The position numbers and the translations under genes were made by a program. Shown piece by piece: positions 1 through 12,219 of a DNA stretch of 64,000 nt (its first letter is position 1; every line of letters starts with the position of its first letter). The DNA lies in the NCBI GenBank assembly GCA_963556495.2, contig OY747712.1:4929634-4993633 (forward strand), given 5' to 3'. The notes under the pieces were generated by a model, which was given only the letters and a program-made list of their open reading frames with translations, did no database searches and had not been told where the DNA came from. Source of the DNA: Valencia hispanica. Its lineage: Eukaryota > Chordata > Actinopteri > Cyprinodontiformes > Valenciidae.

Positions 1-1059
<1,059 letters not shown>

Positions 1060-1566
1060 ATTTTTATTCTTTGTTCTTTTTTTCTTTTTCTGGTTTTCCT
1101 CTTTTATTTCACTTTTTTCCTTTTCTTATTTTTTTCTTAAGTTTTTCAGCTCCACATTTTTACGTATTTTTTTTCTGTTTTTGCTTTAAAAAAATGTCTT
1201 CAATTTTTCATTTTTTTCATTTTCATATTTTTCTTTTATTCCTTTGATTTTTTTCATTTCAGTTTTTTCAGTTTTTTCTTTGATTTATTAATTTTTCATT
1301 TCCTTTTTTGCTTATTTCTTTTTCTTTATTGTTTTCTTCAATTTTCAGTTTTTTCTTTTTTTACTTTTTTCCTTTATTCTTTTTATTTTTTTATTAGATT
1401 TTTTTCTTAACTTTTTTAGTTTTTTTTGTTATAATTTTTTTTTATCTTTTATTTGTTCTTCCTATTTTTTCATTCTGTTTTTCTTCTATTTTTTGGTTAT
1501 TCTTATTCATATTTTTTTTCTCTTTTTTTCTTATTTTCTTTGTTCTATTTTTTCCGTTCGGTTTTT
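1060..1566. repeat. T-rich low-complexity tract (left part)
   Basis: Five hundred bases of interrupted T runs with scattered C, A and G. It resumes after the LINE at 4259-4388 with the same composition, so the LINE appears to have inserted into one long pyrimidine-rich tract. Confidence 0.85.
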
Positions 1567-4258
1567 TCAATTCAATTCAATTCAAAAATACTTTATTGAT
1601 CCCAGAGGGACATTAAGTGTTGGTATAGCTCATATAATAATTAATTCTTTAAGGAGTTGTTGTAGATGATGATGGTTGTGGGCAGGAAGGATTTCCTGTA
1701 GCGGTCTGTATCACAACGAAACTGAAGAAGTCTCTGACTGAAGACGCTCTGTTGTTGTATAACAGTCTCATGAAGAGGATGCTCAGGGTTCTCCATAATA
1801 GTTTTGATTTTGTGAAGAATCCTTTGCATCATCATCTACACCCGACAATTGCAGAGTCATCTGAGTATTTCTGCAGATGACAGGTCTCTGATTTGTACTG
1901 GAAGTCTGAGGTGTACAGAGTGAAATGGAATGGTGAGAGTACGGTCCCCTGTGGTGCTCCTGTGCTGCTGACCACCTGGTTTGACCCACAATCCTTCAGT
2001 CTCACAAACTGTGGTCTGTTGGTCAGGTAGTCATTGATCCAGGCGATTGTTGAGGGCTCCACCTGTGTCTTCAGGAGTTTCTGATGAAGCAAATCAGGCT
2101 GAATTGTGTTAAATGCACTGGAGAAATCAAAGAACATGATCCTCACAGTGCTGCCTGCTTAGTCCAGATGACAGTGGGTTGGTTGAAGCAGGTGGATGAT
2201 GGCATCTTCAACTCCAACTCCACAGTGATAAGCAAACTGCAGCGGGTCCTGATACGTTCTTGTTTGCTTACTCAGGGGTGCCAACAGGAGTCTCTCCAGG
2301 ATCTTCATGATGTAGGATGTCAGGGCAACAGGTCTATAGTCATTGATGACTGATGGGTGAGTTCTCTTTGGTACTGGAACAAGGCAGGATGTCTTCCACA
2401 ACACTGGAACCTTCTCCTGAGTTAGGCTAAGGTTGAAGAGGTGCTGCAGAATCCCACAGAGCTGCTCTGCACAGGCCTTCAGGACTCTGGGGCTAACACC
2501 ATCTGGACCTGCAGCCTTGTTCCGGTTCACTTTCTCCAGCTGCCTCTTCACCTGACTTTTGGAGACAGACAAGTGGGAGGGGGAGGCAAAGGAGGTAGCA
2601 GCATTTCCTGACTTGGTTGAAGTCAAACTTGTGGAATTAGAAGAGTCCATGGCTGAGGTGAAGTAAAACATCCGAGGTGTTACAGGAAGGCTGTTGATCA
2701 GAGGAGAGTGGGATGTCTGTTTGGCTGGGAACAGGAGAGGAGGATGCTAAGCTAGTTCCTGAACTGAACCTGATGAAGAATGTGTTCAGTTCATTGGCTC
2801 TGTCCAGACTTCCATCTTTCCAATCCTTCCTGTCCTTAAAACCTGTGATCTTTCTCATTCCTGACCAGACATCTCTGATATTGTTCCTCTGTAGTTTGTT
2901 CTCCAGCTTCTTCCTGTTTGCCTCCTTGCTGTCTCTGATCTTGACCTTAAGTTGCTTCTGTATACTCCTCAGTAATTCCCCGTCTCCGTCCCTGAATGCT
3001 CTTTTTTTCTTGTTTAGCAGTTCCTTCAGGTCACTGGTGATCCAGGGTTTGTTATTAGGGAAGCATCTCACTGTTCTGGTGGGGATGATGTTGTCCACAC
3101 AGAAGTTTATATAGTCAGTCACACACTCAGTCATGGCATTGATGTCCTCTCCATGTGCTTGGCAAAGAGTCATCCAGTCTGTGGTTGCAAAACAACCCTG
3201 CAGGGCTTCTTCAGCTTCCTGTGACCATTTTCTCACAGTTTGTTTTGTCACAGGTTGCCTCTGAACAAGTGGTTTATATTCTGAACAGAGAAAAACAAGA
3301 TTGTGATCCGATTGTCCCAGAGGAGGTCTTGGTTTGGTTTGTGTATGCATCCTTTATATTTGCATAAAACAAATCCAAGGTCCTGTTTTCTCTTGTGGAG
3401 CAGCTGACAAACTGTTGAAATGTTGGAAGTGTAGTAGAGAGCGAGGCATGATTAAAATCACCAGATATTGCCACAAATGCATTGGGGTGCTGTGTCTGTA
3501 GCTTAGCAACAACGGAACTGATGACATCACATGCATTGTCGGCAACGGCTGAAGGTGGAATGTAAACAACTGCCAAAATTACACTGGTGAACTCTCTTGG
3601 TAAATAATATGGACGAAAACCTACTGCCAAGAGTTCGACATCTGGGCTGCAGAGACGACACTTCACAGTAACATGTCCTGGATGACACCATCTGTTGTTG
3701 ACAAGCACTGCTACTCCACCTCCTTTTCTTTTTCTGCTCGTCTTCAGATCTCTGTCTGCTCGTACAGTCAGGAAGCCTGGCAGAGAGACGTTGGAGTCGG
3801 GGATATGATCCAGCAGCCACGTCTCAGTAAAACACATAGCACTGCATTCCCGGTACTCTGGCTGAGTCCTTGTAAGGGCTTGGAGTTCATCCATCTTGTT
3901 AGCCAGTGATCTTACGTTGCCCATTATGATCGATGGAAGAGATGGCTTGAACTTCCTCTTTCTCTGTCTCCTTTTTGCTCCTGCTCTGCATCCACGTCTC
4001 GTCCTTCTCAACTCATCAGGGATTTGTGGCTTCAGTTGAGGTATTATTTCAGCTTTTGCGATGTTAATCAGCTGCTCCCGGCTCCCGGGAAAAGATTTAC
4101 AGCAAAAATCCTTCCAGGTTCACAGCACCAAAAACTAGAAAGTATACAGGTCAAAAAATGCAATCTTCTTTAAAAAAAAGAGGAACCAATGTACAAAAAA
4201 CCCAAACTTAATATGTAGTCAACAGAGCCACTCCAACATCCAGCCACCCAGAGCAGCG
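1567..4258 (-). mobile_element. CR1/L2-type LINE, copy A, near full length with internal deletion
   Basis: Non-LTR retrotransposon read from 4258 (5' end) to 1567 (3' end, AATAAAG plus GAATT-type tail). From the 5' end the reading frames give an apurinic endonuclease domain (4011-3274: MGNVRSLANK start, TETWL, GDFNHAS, SDHNLVF) and a reverse transcriptase (3350-1832: NKAAGPDGV, FSSAFNTIQPD, GAPQGTVLSPF, and the YSDD catalytic motif near 1860). The frame is broken several times (about 3300, 2650 and 2150). Compared with copy B, roughly 470 bases after the YSDD motif are missing, joining RT directly to the 3' UTR near 1835. The 5' end (TGCGCTGCTCTGGGTGGCTG) matches copy B at 21236. It is inserted in a T-rich tract, antisense to kcnq3. 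Whether it belongs to the Rex1/Babar or the L2 clade is not resolved. Confidence 0.9.
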
Positions 4259-4388
4259 CATTTTTATTCATACTTTTTTCTCTTTTTCTTATTTTTGTAT
4301 TTTTTTTCCTTATTTTATTTATTTTTTATTCCATTTTTTCTTCAGTTGTCTTTTTATTTGTTTATCTTCCTTTTTTCTATTTTAACTT
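4259..4388. repeat. T-rich low-complexity tract (right part)
   Basis: Same T-rich composition as 1060-1566, separated from it only by LINE copy A. Confidence 0.75.
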
Positions 4389-4679
4389 CCTCAACATAGT
4401 GGTGCTCCCATCTAGATCCACATTTAGTATCTGGTGCTGTTAACAAACCGTAATAATAATTAAGGCCGGTTGTGAAGGTTTTAATTAGCAACATGTTCCC
4501 AAAAAAAACATTGCACATAATCACCTTTAAAGGCTTAATCTCTTTTACTATTGCTGCTGATTTTAACCAGTTAAAACGTAACTTTGTTTAGTAACAATAA
4601 GACCAGATTGATTTATCTCAGAGGGCCAAAAAGATCAATACTGAGTAAAAAACTGATAATCATCCGCTGCAGCTAATGG

Positions 4680-5338
4680 GAGGTTCCTGGAAACAATCCG
4701 GCTCTGTTTTTCCTCAATACGTCTGTTCTATCTGTTGTAGTCCATGAAGACCTGCTGTGTTCCTGCACCTCTCTTTGTTTGACTCCTCTACTGTCGCAGT
4801 TGTGCCGTTCATTGCTGTTAAAGTTTTTCCTGATACTTTTTATTTTTGGACATTTGTTATGATGCATAACCATGGCAACAAGGTGGTTTACAACTGGGAG
4901 CAGCTGATTTAACATCACAAAACCTCAAATAATACCTCAACTGCAGCCACAAAACCCTGATGAGTTGAAAAGGAGACGCCATGGATACAGAGCAGGGGCG
5001 AAGAGGAGAGAGAGAAAAGGAGGAATTTCAAACCATCTCCATCAATCATAATGGGCAATGTGAGATCGTTGGCAAACAGGTTGGGTGCTGAGGACCCTCT
5101 GGAGTTTAGTGTGCAAAAAAGGATTCTCCATTAAATGAACCTTATGGACAACCCTGATCGTCCTCTACATCAGACTGTCATACAATTACAGAGCGTCTTC
5201 AGTCAGAGGCTTCTTCAGATCTGCAGAGCGCTACAGGAGATCATCCGTCCCCATGGCCATCAGCATCTACAACAAATCTATGAAGAAACTTGGATAATGA
5301 GTTACAACAACATTTAATTTCCCTTTGGGATTAATTAA
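4680..5338 (+). mobile_element. CR1/L2-type LINE, copy D, internally deleted relic
   Basis: Plus-strand relic of the same LINE family as copy A. The 5' UTR and the beginning of the endonuclease frame (MGNVRSLAN near 5050) are present. The sequence then jumps at about 5100 to the 3' region (ERVFSQRLLQ-type tail region, then TTAATTTCCCTTTGGGATTAAT near 5316). Almost all of the endonuclease and reverse transcriptase is missing, so it cannot encode an active protein. Confidence 0.75.
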
Positions 5339-6002
5339 GTCTGTTAGCTAAATATTTAGTTTACAAATGAAATATTTAGCTCTAGCTAAATATTTCATTT
5401 GTAAACTAAATATTTAGCTTGTCGCCTAAATGTGTAATGTAGGAGCCTAAATTATATTTTGTATTATGTAAATAGTTTATTAGTTTGCTATAATTTCTAC
5501 TTGGTTCTGATCAGTTTATGCTGTAATTAGTTTGGTAACTTTTTGGTAATTTTGTTATGGTTTTTGGTTATTTTGGCCATATTTACTTTTCCCCAAATTA
5601 TTTGGTTAAGTATTAGTTTTCATAATAATTACTTTGGTAATTTGTTTTTGTTATATTTTGTTTGGTTATGGCTCAGCTATGATGACACTGTGGTGCTTTT
5701 TGGGGGAAGTGCAGAACGGAGCCAAACAGTTTTTAGACCTCTGCTACCCTTTCTGGTAATCCTCTGTCTGTCTTATAATGTCTGTTTTTTACTCACTAAA
5801 GAGTGTTTAACAGCACATTTTGATCTCCGTGGATTTTATTGTTGACGGTGTCGGATTACGAAGTATTGGAAAAGCTGAAGGGTGCAGTGAGTCATGCTGG
5901 CTTCATCTCACTTTAGAACCTACATGTAGTTTGGATCTAAATAAGTAACAGTTTCAAACTAAATATTTAGTTTGTAACTGTGACATTTATAAATGAATAT
6001 AT
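5335..6002. repeat. Palindrome-array element, copy 4, left part (split by an L2 insertion)
   Basis: Contains CTAAATATTTAG palindromes at 5345-5420 and 5960-5980, followed by the conserved inner part of the element's right terminal repeat (AACTGTGACATTTATAAATG near 5977). The right terminal repeat is cut by the L2 insertion starting at 6003 and resumes at about 8290. No left terminal repeat is recognisable, so the copy is incomplete. The stretch 5440-5930 between the palindromes is AT-rich and otherwise unassigned. Confidence 0.6.
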
Positions 6003-8289
6003 TTCAATTCAATTCAGTTTATTTATATAGCGCCAATTCACAACAGATGTCATCTCAAGGCTCTTAACAAGAAGTCATTTCTATACATTTATACAAACAT
6101 TCCAGTCAGTTAAAAAGTTTCCTATTTAAGGAATCCCAGCAGATTGCGTCAGTCATTGGCGTGAGGTTGGGCCCCGTTGCTGCAGACTTTCCAACCACAG
6201 CAATCCTTCAGCAATCCCTCATACTGAGCAAGCATGTAGCGACGGTGGAGAGGAAAAACTCCCCTTTAACAGGAAGAAACCTCCAGCAGAACCAGGCTCA
6301 GTAGGAGCGGCCATCTGCAACGACCGTCTGGGGGTTTGAGAAGACAGAGCAGAAACACAGAAGGAACAGAAGATCTGATATAAGAGAACTTTCTATGTTA
6401 CAGAAAGTAAAAAGTTGATAACAGGACACAGTGGATGTTCAGTTACTGGGAGGATCATCCCAGTCGATGCCCCCCGTCCAACAGGGCATTGCAGCCAAGC
6501 AGGATACCAGACCAGGTATATCTTCTATGGAGAGAAAAACACTGAGAGAAAACAAAGTTAACAGTCGAAATAACAGAATGTACTGTAATACAACTGGAGA
6601 GTAGTAGGAGAGAAAAGTAGCAGAGTGAAGAAAATTGGTAAGTCTGTCCTCCAGCAGTCTAAGCCTATAGCAGCATAACTACAGAGATAGCTCAGGATGA
6701 CCTTAGCCACTCTAACTATAAGCTTTATCAAAAAGGAAAGTTTTAAGCCTGGCCTTAAAAGTAAACACGGACTAAAGCTGGGAGCTGGTTCCACAGGAGA
6801 GGAGCCTGATAACTAAAAGATCTGCCTCCCATTCTACTTTTAGAAATCCTAGGAACTACAAGTAAACCTGCAGTCTGAGAGCGAAGGGCTCTTTTAGGAA
6901 CATATGGAACAATTAGATCTCTGATGTATGATGGAGCTTGATTATTAAGGGCTTTGTATGTAAGAAGGAGGATCTTAGATTCTTTTCTGGATTTAACAGG
7001 GAGCCAATGAAGGGAAGCTAAAACAGGAGAAATGTGATCTCTCTTTTTAATATTCATCAGAACTCTTGCTGCCGCATTTTGGATCAACTGAAAGCTTTTA
7101 ATGGCATTTTGTGGACTTCCTGATAGTAAAGAATTACAGTAGTCCAGCCTTGAGGTAACAAATGCATGGACTAGTTTCTCAGCATCACTCCTGGACAGGA
7201 TGTTTCTAATTTTAGCAATATTCCGGAGGTGAAAGAAAGAAATCCTAGAAACCTGTTTAATATGGGATTTAAATGTCAAGTCTTGGTCAAAAATAACGCC
7301 GAGGTTCTTTACGTTATTACTGGGGGGCAATTTAATGCCATCCAGATGAAGTGATTGACTAATCAGTTTCTTTTTTAGAACTTCTGGTCCAAAGACAGCA
7401 ACTTCTGTCTTGTCAGAATTTAAAAGCAAAAAGTTTAGATTCATCCATGTTTTTATGTCTTCCAGACATGCCTGTAATCTACCTAACTGACTGGGTTAAT
7501 CAGGATTTATGGATAAATTTAGTTGTGTATCATCTGCATAGCTGTGGAAATTTGTCCCATGCTGTCTAATGATTCTACCAATTGGAAGCATATATATGGT
7601 GAACAGAATTGGTCCAAGCACAGAACCATGTGGAACTCCACAAGTAACCCTTGAGAGTGAAGATGATTTATCATTTAGATGAACAAACTGGAATCTATCA
7701 GACAAATATGATTTAAACCAGCCTAGTGCTGTTCCTTTGATCCCTGCAACATGTTCAAGCCTTTCTAAGAGATTATTGTGATCGACTGTGTCAAAAGCAG
7801 CACTGAGATCTAACAAAACCAGAACAGACACCAGTCCATTATCTGAGGCCATGAGAATATCATTAGTAACCTTCACCAGTCCTGTTTCAGTGCTATGATG
7901 AGCTCTAAAACCTGACTGAAACTCTTCAAACAGCTCGTTATTGTTTAGATGCTCACAGACTTGATTAGCAACAATTTTCTCAAGGATTTTGGATAAGAAA
8001 GGAAGGTTAGATATAGGTCTGTAATTCACTAAGTCATCTTGATCAAGGGAAGGTTTCTTGAGTAAAGGTTTAATTACAGCTATTTTAAATTCCTGTGGTA
8101 CGTATCCGTTTACTAAGGATAGATTCATCATATCCAAAATGGGGGCAGGAACCAAATGGAACACTTCTTTAAATAATTTGGTTGGAATTGGGTCCAACAT
8201 ACAAGTTGAAGGTTTAGATGAGGCTAATATTTTTGATAATATATATAATGGAGGCAAATATGACTATGAAAAAAACAAAAATTCTCCTA
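6003..8289 (-). mobile_element. L2-like LINE, copy A, 5'-truncated
   Basis: Minus-strand non-LTR retrotransposon. The 3' end at 6003 begins with CAATTCAATTCAGTTTATTT on the plus strand and a UTR of about 750 bp. Reverse transcriptase is encoded at 8257-7496 (VNYRPISNLPF, FRAHHSTETGL, LDLSAAFDTVDH, GVPHGSVLGPILF, YADDTQL) and its C-terminal thumb region at 7444-6755 (LNSDKTEVAVFG, NLGVIFD, RLDYCNSLL, LHWLPV, LLWNQLPA). The frame breaks between the two halves near 7450-7495. The endonuclease is absent (5' truncation near 8289). It sits inside the right terminal repeat of palindrome-array copy 4 and is antisense to kcnq3. Confidence 0.9.
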
Positions 8290-8455
8290 TAACCAGCTAA
8301 ATAACCTAAATTATTATTTATCTTTGTTCTCTTTTAAGATAAAAGGAACAAAGATAAATAATTTACCACAAAGACAAAATGAACTTATTCAGTATAACCC
8401 AAATTATTGCTGTTCACTTTTGACTGTTTAACTTTACATAGCTGGGTAGTTTTAA
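8290..8455. repeat. Palindrome-array element, copy 4, right terminal repeat remnant
   Basis: Resumes the right terminal repeat after the L2 insertion: GCTAAATAACC near 8297, then AACCCAAATTATTGCTGTT and TTTTGACTGTTTAACTTTAC up to about 8450. The same order is seen at the right ends of copies 1-3. An inner inverted duplication (about 8313-8372, AATAATTTATCTTTGTT type) is specific to this copy. Confidence 0.6.
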
Positions 8456-9449
8456 AACCATTTTGGTGGTTGGTAAGATTAGAAGGGCGCTATATAGAAG
8501 TACACTTAACATTTAAACAATCATGTTTTAATACAGCCGGATCCCAGCAGGTACCATAAATAACCCCCCCAGTAAGCTAAAGGGTGCCCTGTAAGAGCCT
8601 TTAAAAAGGTAGCGTAAATGTGCCTTTTATATCTCATCTTTATGTGGAAAGGTGTCATGTTTGGATTTAGTTGCACATCTGAACTTCATTGTACGTCATG
8701 CAGTAAAAGGAGACTTTCTGCAGCCATGACAGACGGGCGTCGGGTGGAAATTATGTCTCAACTGCTAATTATAAAAGACGCATTAACTCCTCCAGAATCA
8801 AAGCAGATCCCTGCGTCCAGGAGTCCTCACCTTTCCATGCTGACCTTTCAGTGTTTTAAATGTCGCTGCTGCAGACTAAATGAGCTGCTGAAACCCGTCT
8901 CCATCGGTCCAGACGGAGGGACGAGGCGACAGACTTCAGAGTCAGTGAGGCGAGAGCACTGCTTGTGCTAATGAACAGCTCTGCTGGACGCCTGACACTG
9001 ATTGCTGACACCTCCTCCTGACAAGCCAGTGATGGTTGCCCGGGCCTCGGGGGCACTCAGGTGACAAATCCCAGCCTACGGCAGGCCAGGAAAATCAGAA
9101 ACTCGGTCTGGACGAGAGCTCGGTGCTGAGTTACACAGCTTTGAACTGTTGAAACGTTCCAAATTGAACATACAGTGTCATCTAAATATGTGATTATGAG
9201 AAAAAAACCTTATCTGATTCTTCCCTACGTATCTGTTAAACCTCACCTACAGCGCCCCCTGCTGTTTGCAATTTTTCATGTCTAATACATGTTTACAGTG
9301 TCATCTTAAAACTCCTCATGATAAATCTGTCGAGAAGATACCGACTGCCAAACACAACATGTGCATCTATAACGGCCAACTCCACAAAAAGACCTTTAGT
9401 CTTTAATGGTCTGAGTTCAACTTGATGTTCATCTGAATTTACTATTTAT
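8456..9449. other. Intron 1 sequence, nothing recognised
   Basis: Short open frames are present but none has recognisable domain content. I see no exon, RNA gene or defined repeat. Confidence 0.35.
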
Positions 9450-10790
9450 ATGGAGTTAAAGTATTTCAGGGTCTTGTTCACGAACGAGGGAAAAATAGAG
9501 CAGGAGATCAATAGGTGGATTAGTGTGGCGTTTGCAGTGATGTAAGCGTTGTACCGGCCTGTCGTGATGAAGAGATTCAGTAGATCTACGTTCCCACCCT
9601 CATCTAGGGGTCACTAACGCTGGGTTTTGAGCAAAAGAATGAGGTCAGGGTGCCTGGACTCTCCCATAGAGATAGGGTGAGAAGCTCGGTCATCTGGGAG
9701 GTATGAGGCGCCGTTTGTAAAGTTACAGTCAAAAACTTAACAGCAATAATTTGGGTTATTTAGCCGGTCATAGGATAAATAAATATGGTTTCATATTTTC
9801 GTCTGTTACTTATTCATCTATAAATGTCACAGTTCCAAACTAAATATTTAGTTTACATTCAGCTAGCCAGTTTAGGTTGCTAGCTAAATATTTATAGTTG
9901 CTAGTTAAATACTTAGCTAGCAACCTAAACTGGCTAGCTAAATATAAACTAAATATTTAGCTTGCTCATTAAATACATACTTAGCAAGCCAAGTATTTAG
10001 CTAGCCAGTTTAGGTTGCTAGCTAAGTATTTAGCTTGCTAACTAAATATTTAGTTCGCAAACTAAATACTTAGTTTACTACTAAATATTTAGTTAACAAA
10101 CTAAATACTTAGTTTACAACTAAATATTTTGTTCATATTTAGCCAGCCAGTTTAGGTTGCTAGCTAAATATTTGGTTTGCTAACTAAATGTTTAGTTAGC
10201 AAGCTCAATATGTAGTTTATATTTAGCTAGCTAGTTCAGGTTGCTAGCTAAATATTTGGTTTGCTAACTAAATGTTTAGTTAGCAAGCTCAATATGTAGT
10301 TTATATTTAGCTTGCTAATTTAGGTTGCTAGCTAAACATTTAGTTTGAAGCTAAGTATTTATTTTGAAACTGTGACATTTATAAATGAATAAATAACATG
10401 GATGGATATATGACTTTAAAATGAGTTCCCCATTTTTTCCCTCTTATGATAGGCTAAATAAGGAAATTATTACTGTAAATTTTTGACTTTTTTAACTTTA
10501 CAAACGACACCCCATAGGGAGGGGGTCAGAGTGGAGCTGCTGCTCCTCCACATCGAGAGGAGCCAGGTCTGGTCAGGAAACCTCCTGGACGCCTCCCTGG
10601 TGAGGTGTTCAGGGCACGTCCCATCAGGAGGAGACCCAGAGGAAGACCCAGGACACGCTGGAGGGACGATGTTTCTCGGCTGGCCTGTGAACGCCTTGGG
10701 ATTCCCCCGGAGGAGCGGGGCTAAGTGGCTAGAGAAAGGGAAGTCTGGGTCTCTCTACTTAGCCTGCTGCCTTTGCGACCCCGACCGATG
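9450..10790 (+). mobile_element. Rex3/RTE-type LINE 3' fragment, interrupted
   Basis: Two plus-strand blocks, 9450-9701 and 10517-10790, belong to one Rex3-like fragment. The first matches the RT C-terminal region seen on the other strand at 33047-33451 (EFKYLGVLFT ... [10 protein letters not shown]). The second continues with the part read as [10 protein letters not shown] ... [13 protein letters not shown] sequence in broken frames. They are separated by palindrome-array copy 1, which inserted at a GGGAGG site. The 3' GATG-repeat tail is missing. Confidence 0.8.
9702..10516. mobile_element. Palindrome-array element, copy 1, complete with terminal inverted repeats
   Basis: An 815-bp element. 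The left end starts TATGAGGCGCCGTTTGTAAA; the reverse complement of the right end starts TATGGGGTGTCGTTTGTAAA. The terminal repeats run about 140 bp each and share in order CAGTCAAAA, TTAACAGCAATAATTT, GGTTATTTAGCC, GTCATAAGAG, AAAGTCATAT, and TTATTCATTTATAAATGTCA. The interior (about 9835-10365) is a degenerate array of CTAAATATTTAG-like palindromes mixed with CTAGCTAG and GTTTAGGTTGCTAGC units. GGGAGG flanks both sides (9696-9701 and 10517-10522). Removing the element and one GGGAGG restores the Rex3 fragment. No protein is encoded, so movement would need enzymes supplied from elsewhere. I do not recognise the family. Confidence 0.85.
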
Positions 10791-11424
10791 ATTATTTTCC
10801 TGCAAGTTTGCAAACCTTTCTTTAGATATCCTGCCGGTAGCAGTGATCAAGTTTCTTCTTCAGATACCTCTGGACTGATTTGATTGCATCTTTACGCCCG
10901 TGTTCAGTAACACATGTGAAACTGTAAGCCTTACTCAGCATCCCATGTGACAACCATCCCTAACTGTGATGTTTTTTGCCAGTAGTTGAGTTGGCAGCCA
11001 CCCATCCTACCTGTAGCTCTCCTTATACTTTAAAACAGGATTCTCTTGTGACATTTGGCGACCTCCTTCTTGTGAAATTAATGTCTCCCCTCCCTGCAGA
11101 CCACAAAAAGTCGCTGCTTGGAAATCGGGTCAACCCCTCTGATTTCATCACTTCTGCAAACGCAGACAGAAGCTCGTTAAAAAGCGAGCCAGACTGAGAT
11201 CCCGGTGATTTTTCATCATCACGTCTTCGGTTCTGTTAACAACTTCAGAGTTAGACGTCCGAGCTCAATGAGCCGAGAGACGGAGGAACGCTGATGATTG
11301 ATGAGCAAGGGATGCCCTATAGGGGTGATTGATCAGACTGAACACCTTCAATAACAGAGGATAAACTTACTCTTTCTGGAGTCTGCTGGTTGAGTTCTCT
11401 AAGGTGTGAGGTTTTAGGCATTAC
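10791..11424. other. Intron 1 sequence, nothing recognised
   Basis: No exon, RNA gene or assignable repeat seen on either strand. Confidence 0.35.
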
Positions 11425-11508
11425 TTATCTTAAATTCAAATTCAAAAATACTTCATTAATCCCAGAGGGAAATTAAGTGTTGTTGTAGCTCATACAATAA
11501 TTCTTTAA

Positions 11509-12219
11509 AAGAGTCATAACCTAATATTATCTTGGATATCCACGCTCTATTATAGCCTTTCAGGGCCTTCTAAAAGCCGGAAAAAAAATAAACACAGAGC
11601 TCCTCTGACCCTTTTTTCTGAAGGCATTATTGTCTCGCGAGATCTGATCCGATATTTTGGCTGTCGTGGACGGGCATTGTGATAATGCAAATGAGGGGCG
11701 CGTTGATTGGTGGCCTTCTAGGTCATTTGTTGTTTGCAAAGTCGCAGCCATTACCCGTGTTGTCCTCGAAGCTACTACTCCCGCTAGCATACAATAGCCG
11801 CGTTAGCAGTTAGCTGCTGTTTGTTACACACAGTAGAGCAATAGAAACACAGCTTTACCGTTTCAATTGCAGGCAAGTCTCTGATTGTTGGAATTGCCCC
11901 TTTTTCCAAACGGAGCTCGAGTTCGTACTTCGAATCAGAATTCAGTAATGGCGGCGCTCGACTGAATATGAGGAGGAGAGGGCTTCCTGCAGCATAGGTC
12001 TGCGATGTCCATATATGGTATATCCTGCGCCGACTTGACGTCAAGTCGGCCAGAAATTAACGTCGCGTATTTGAGTGCGCGTGGGCTGGTTGACGAACCC
12101 AAGGGTAAACAAAGGCTTCAAACAAATGCTATCGGCTTCCCGGCTATTGTATCATCGTTAGGCAATCATAACATACAATTTTTCTCGTGGAAAAGTGAAA
12201 ATTACAGGTCATGACTGCT
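11509..12219. mobile_element. Non-autonomous DNA transposon flanked by TTAA
   Basis: A 711-bp insertion into LINE copy C. TTAA occurs at 11505-11508 and again at 12220-12223, and the LINE sequence ATTCTTTAAGGAGTTG is restored if the insert and one TTAA are removed. The left end reads AAGAGTCATAACC and the reverse complement of the right end AGCAGTCATGACC, so it has short imperfect inverted termini. TTAA duplications are characteristic of the piggyBac and Kolobok superfamilies. The ends do not look like standard piggyBac CCC termini, so Kolobok-like is the better guess. No transposase is encoded. Confidence 0.75.
12029..12050. repeat. 22-bp perfect palindrome
   Basis: The sequence is centred on TTGACGTCAA and is its own reverse complement over 22 bp. 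It lies inside the TTAA-flanked transposon. The centre contains TGACGTCA, a CRE-like site, but a role is not supported by context. Confidence 0.9.
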
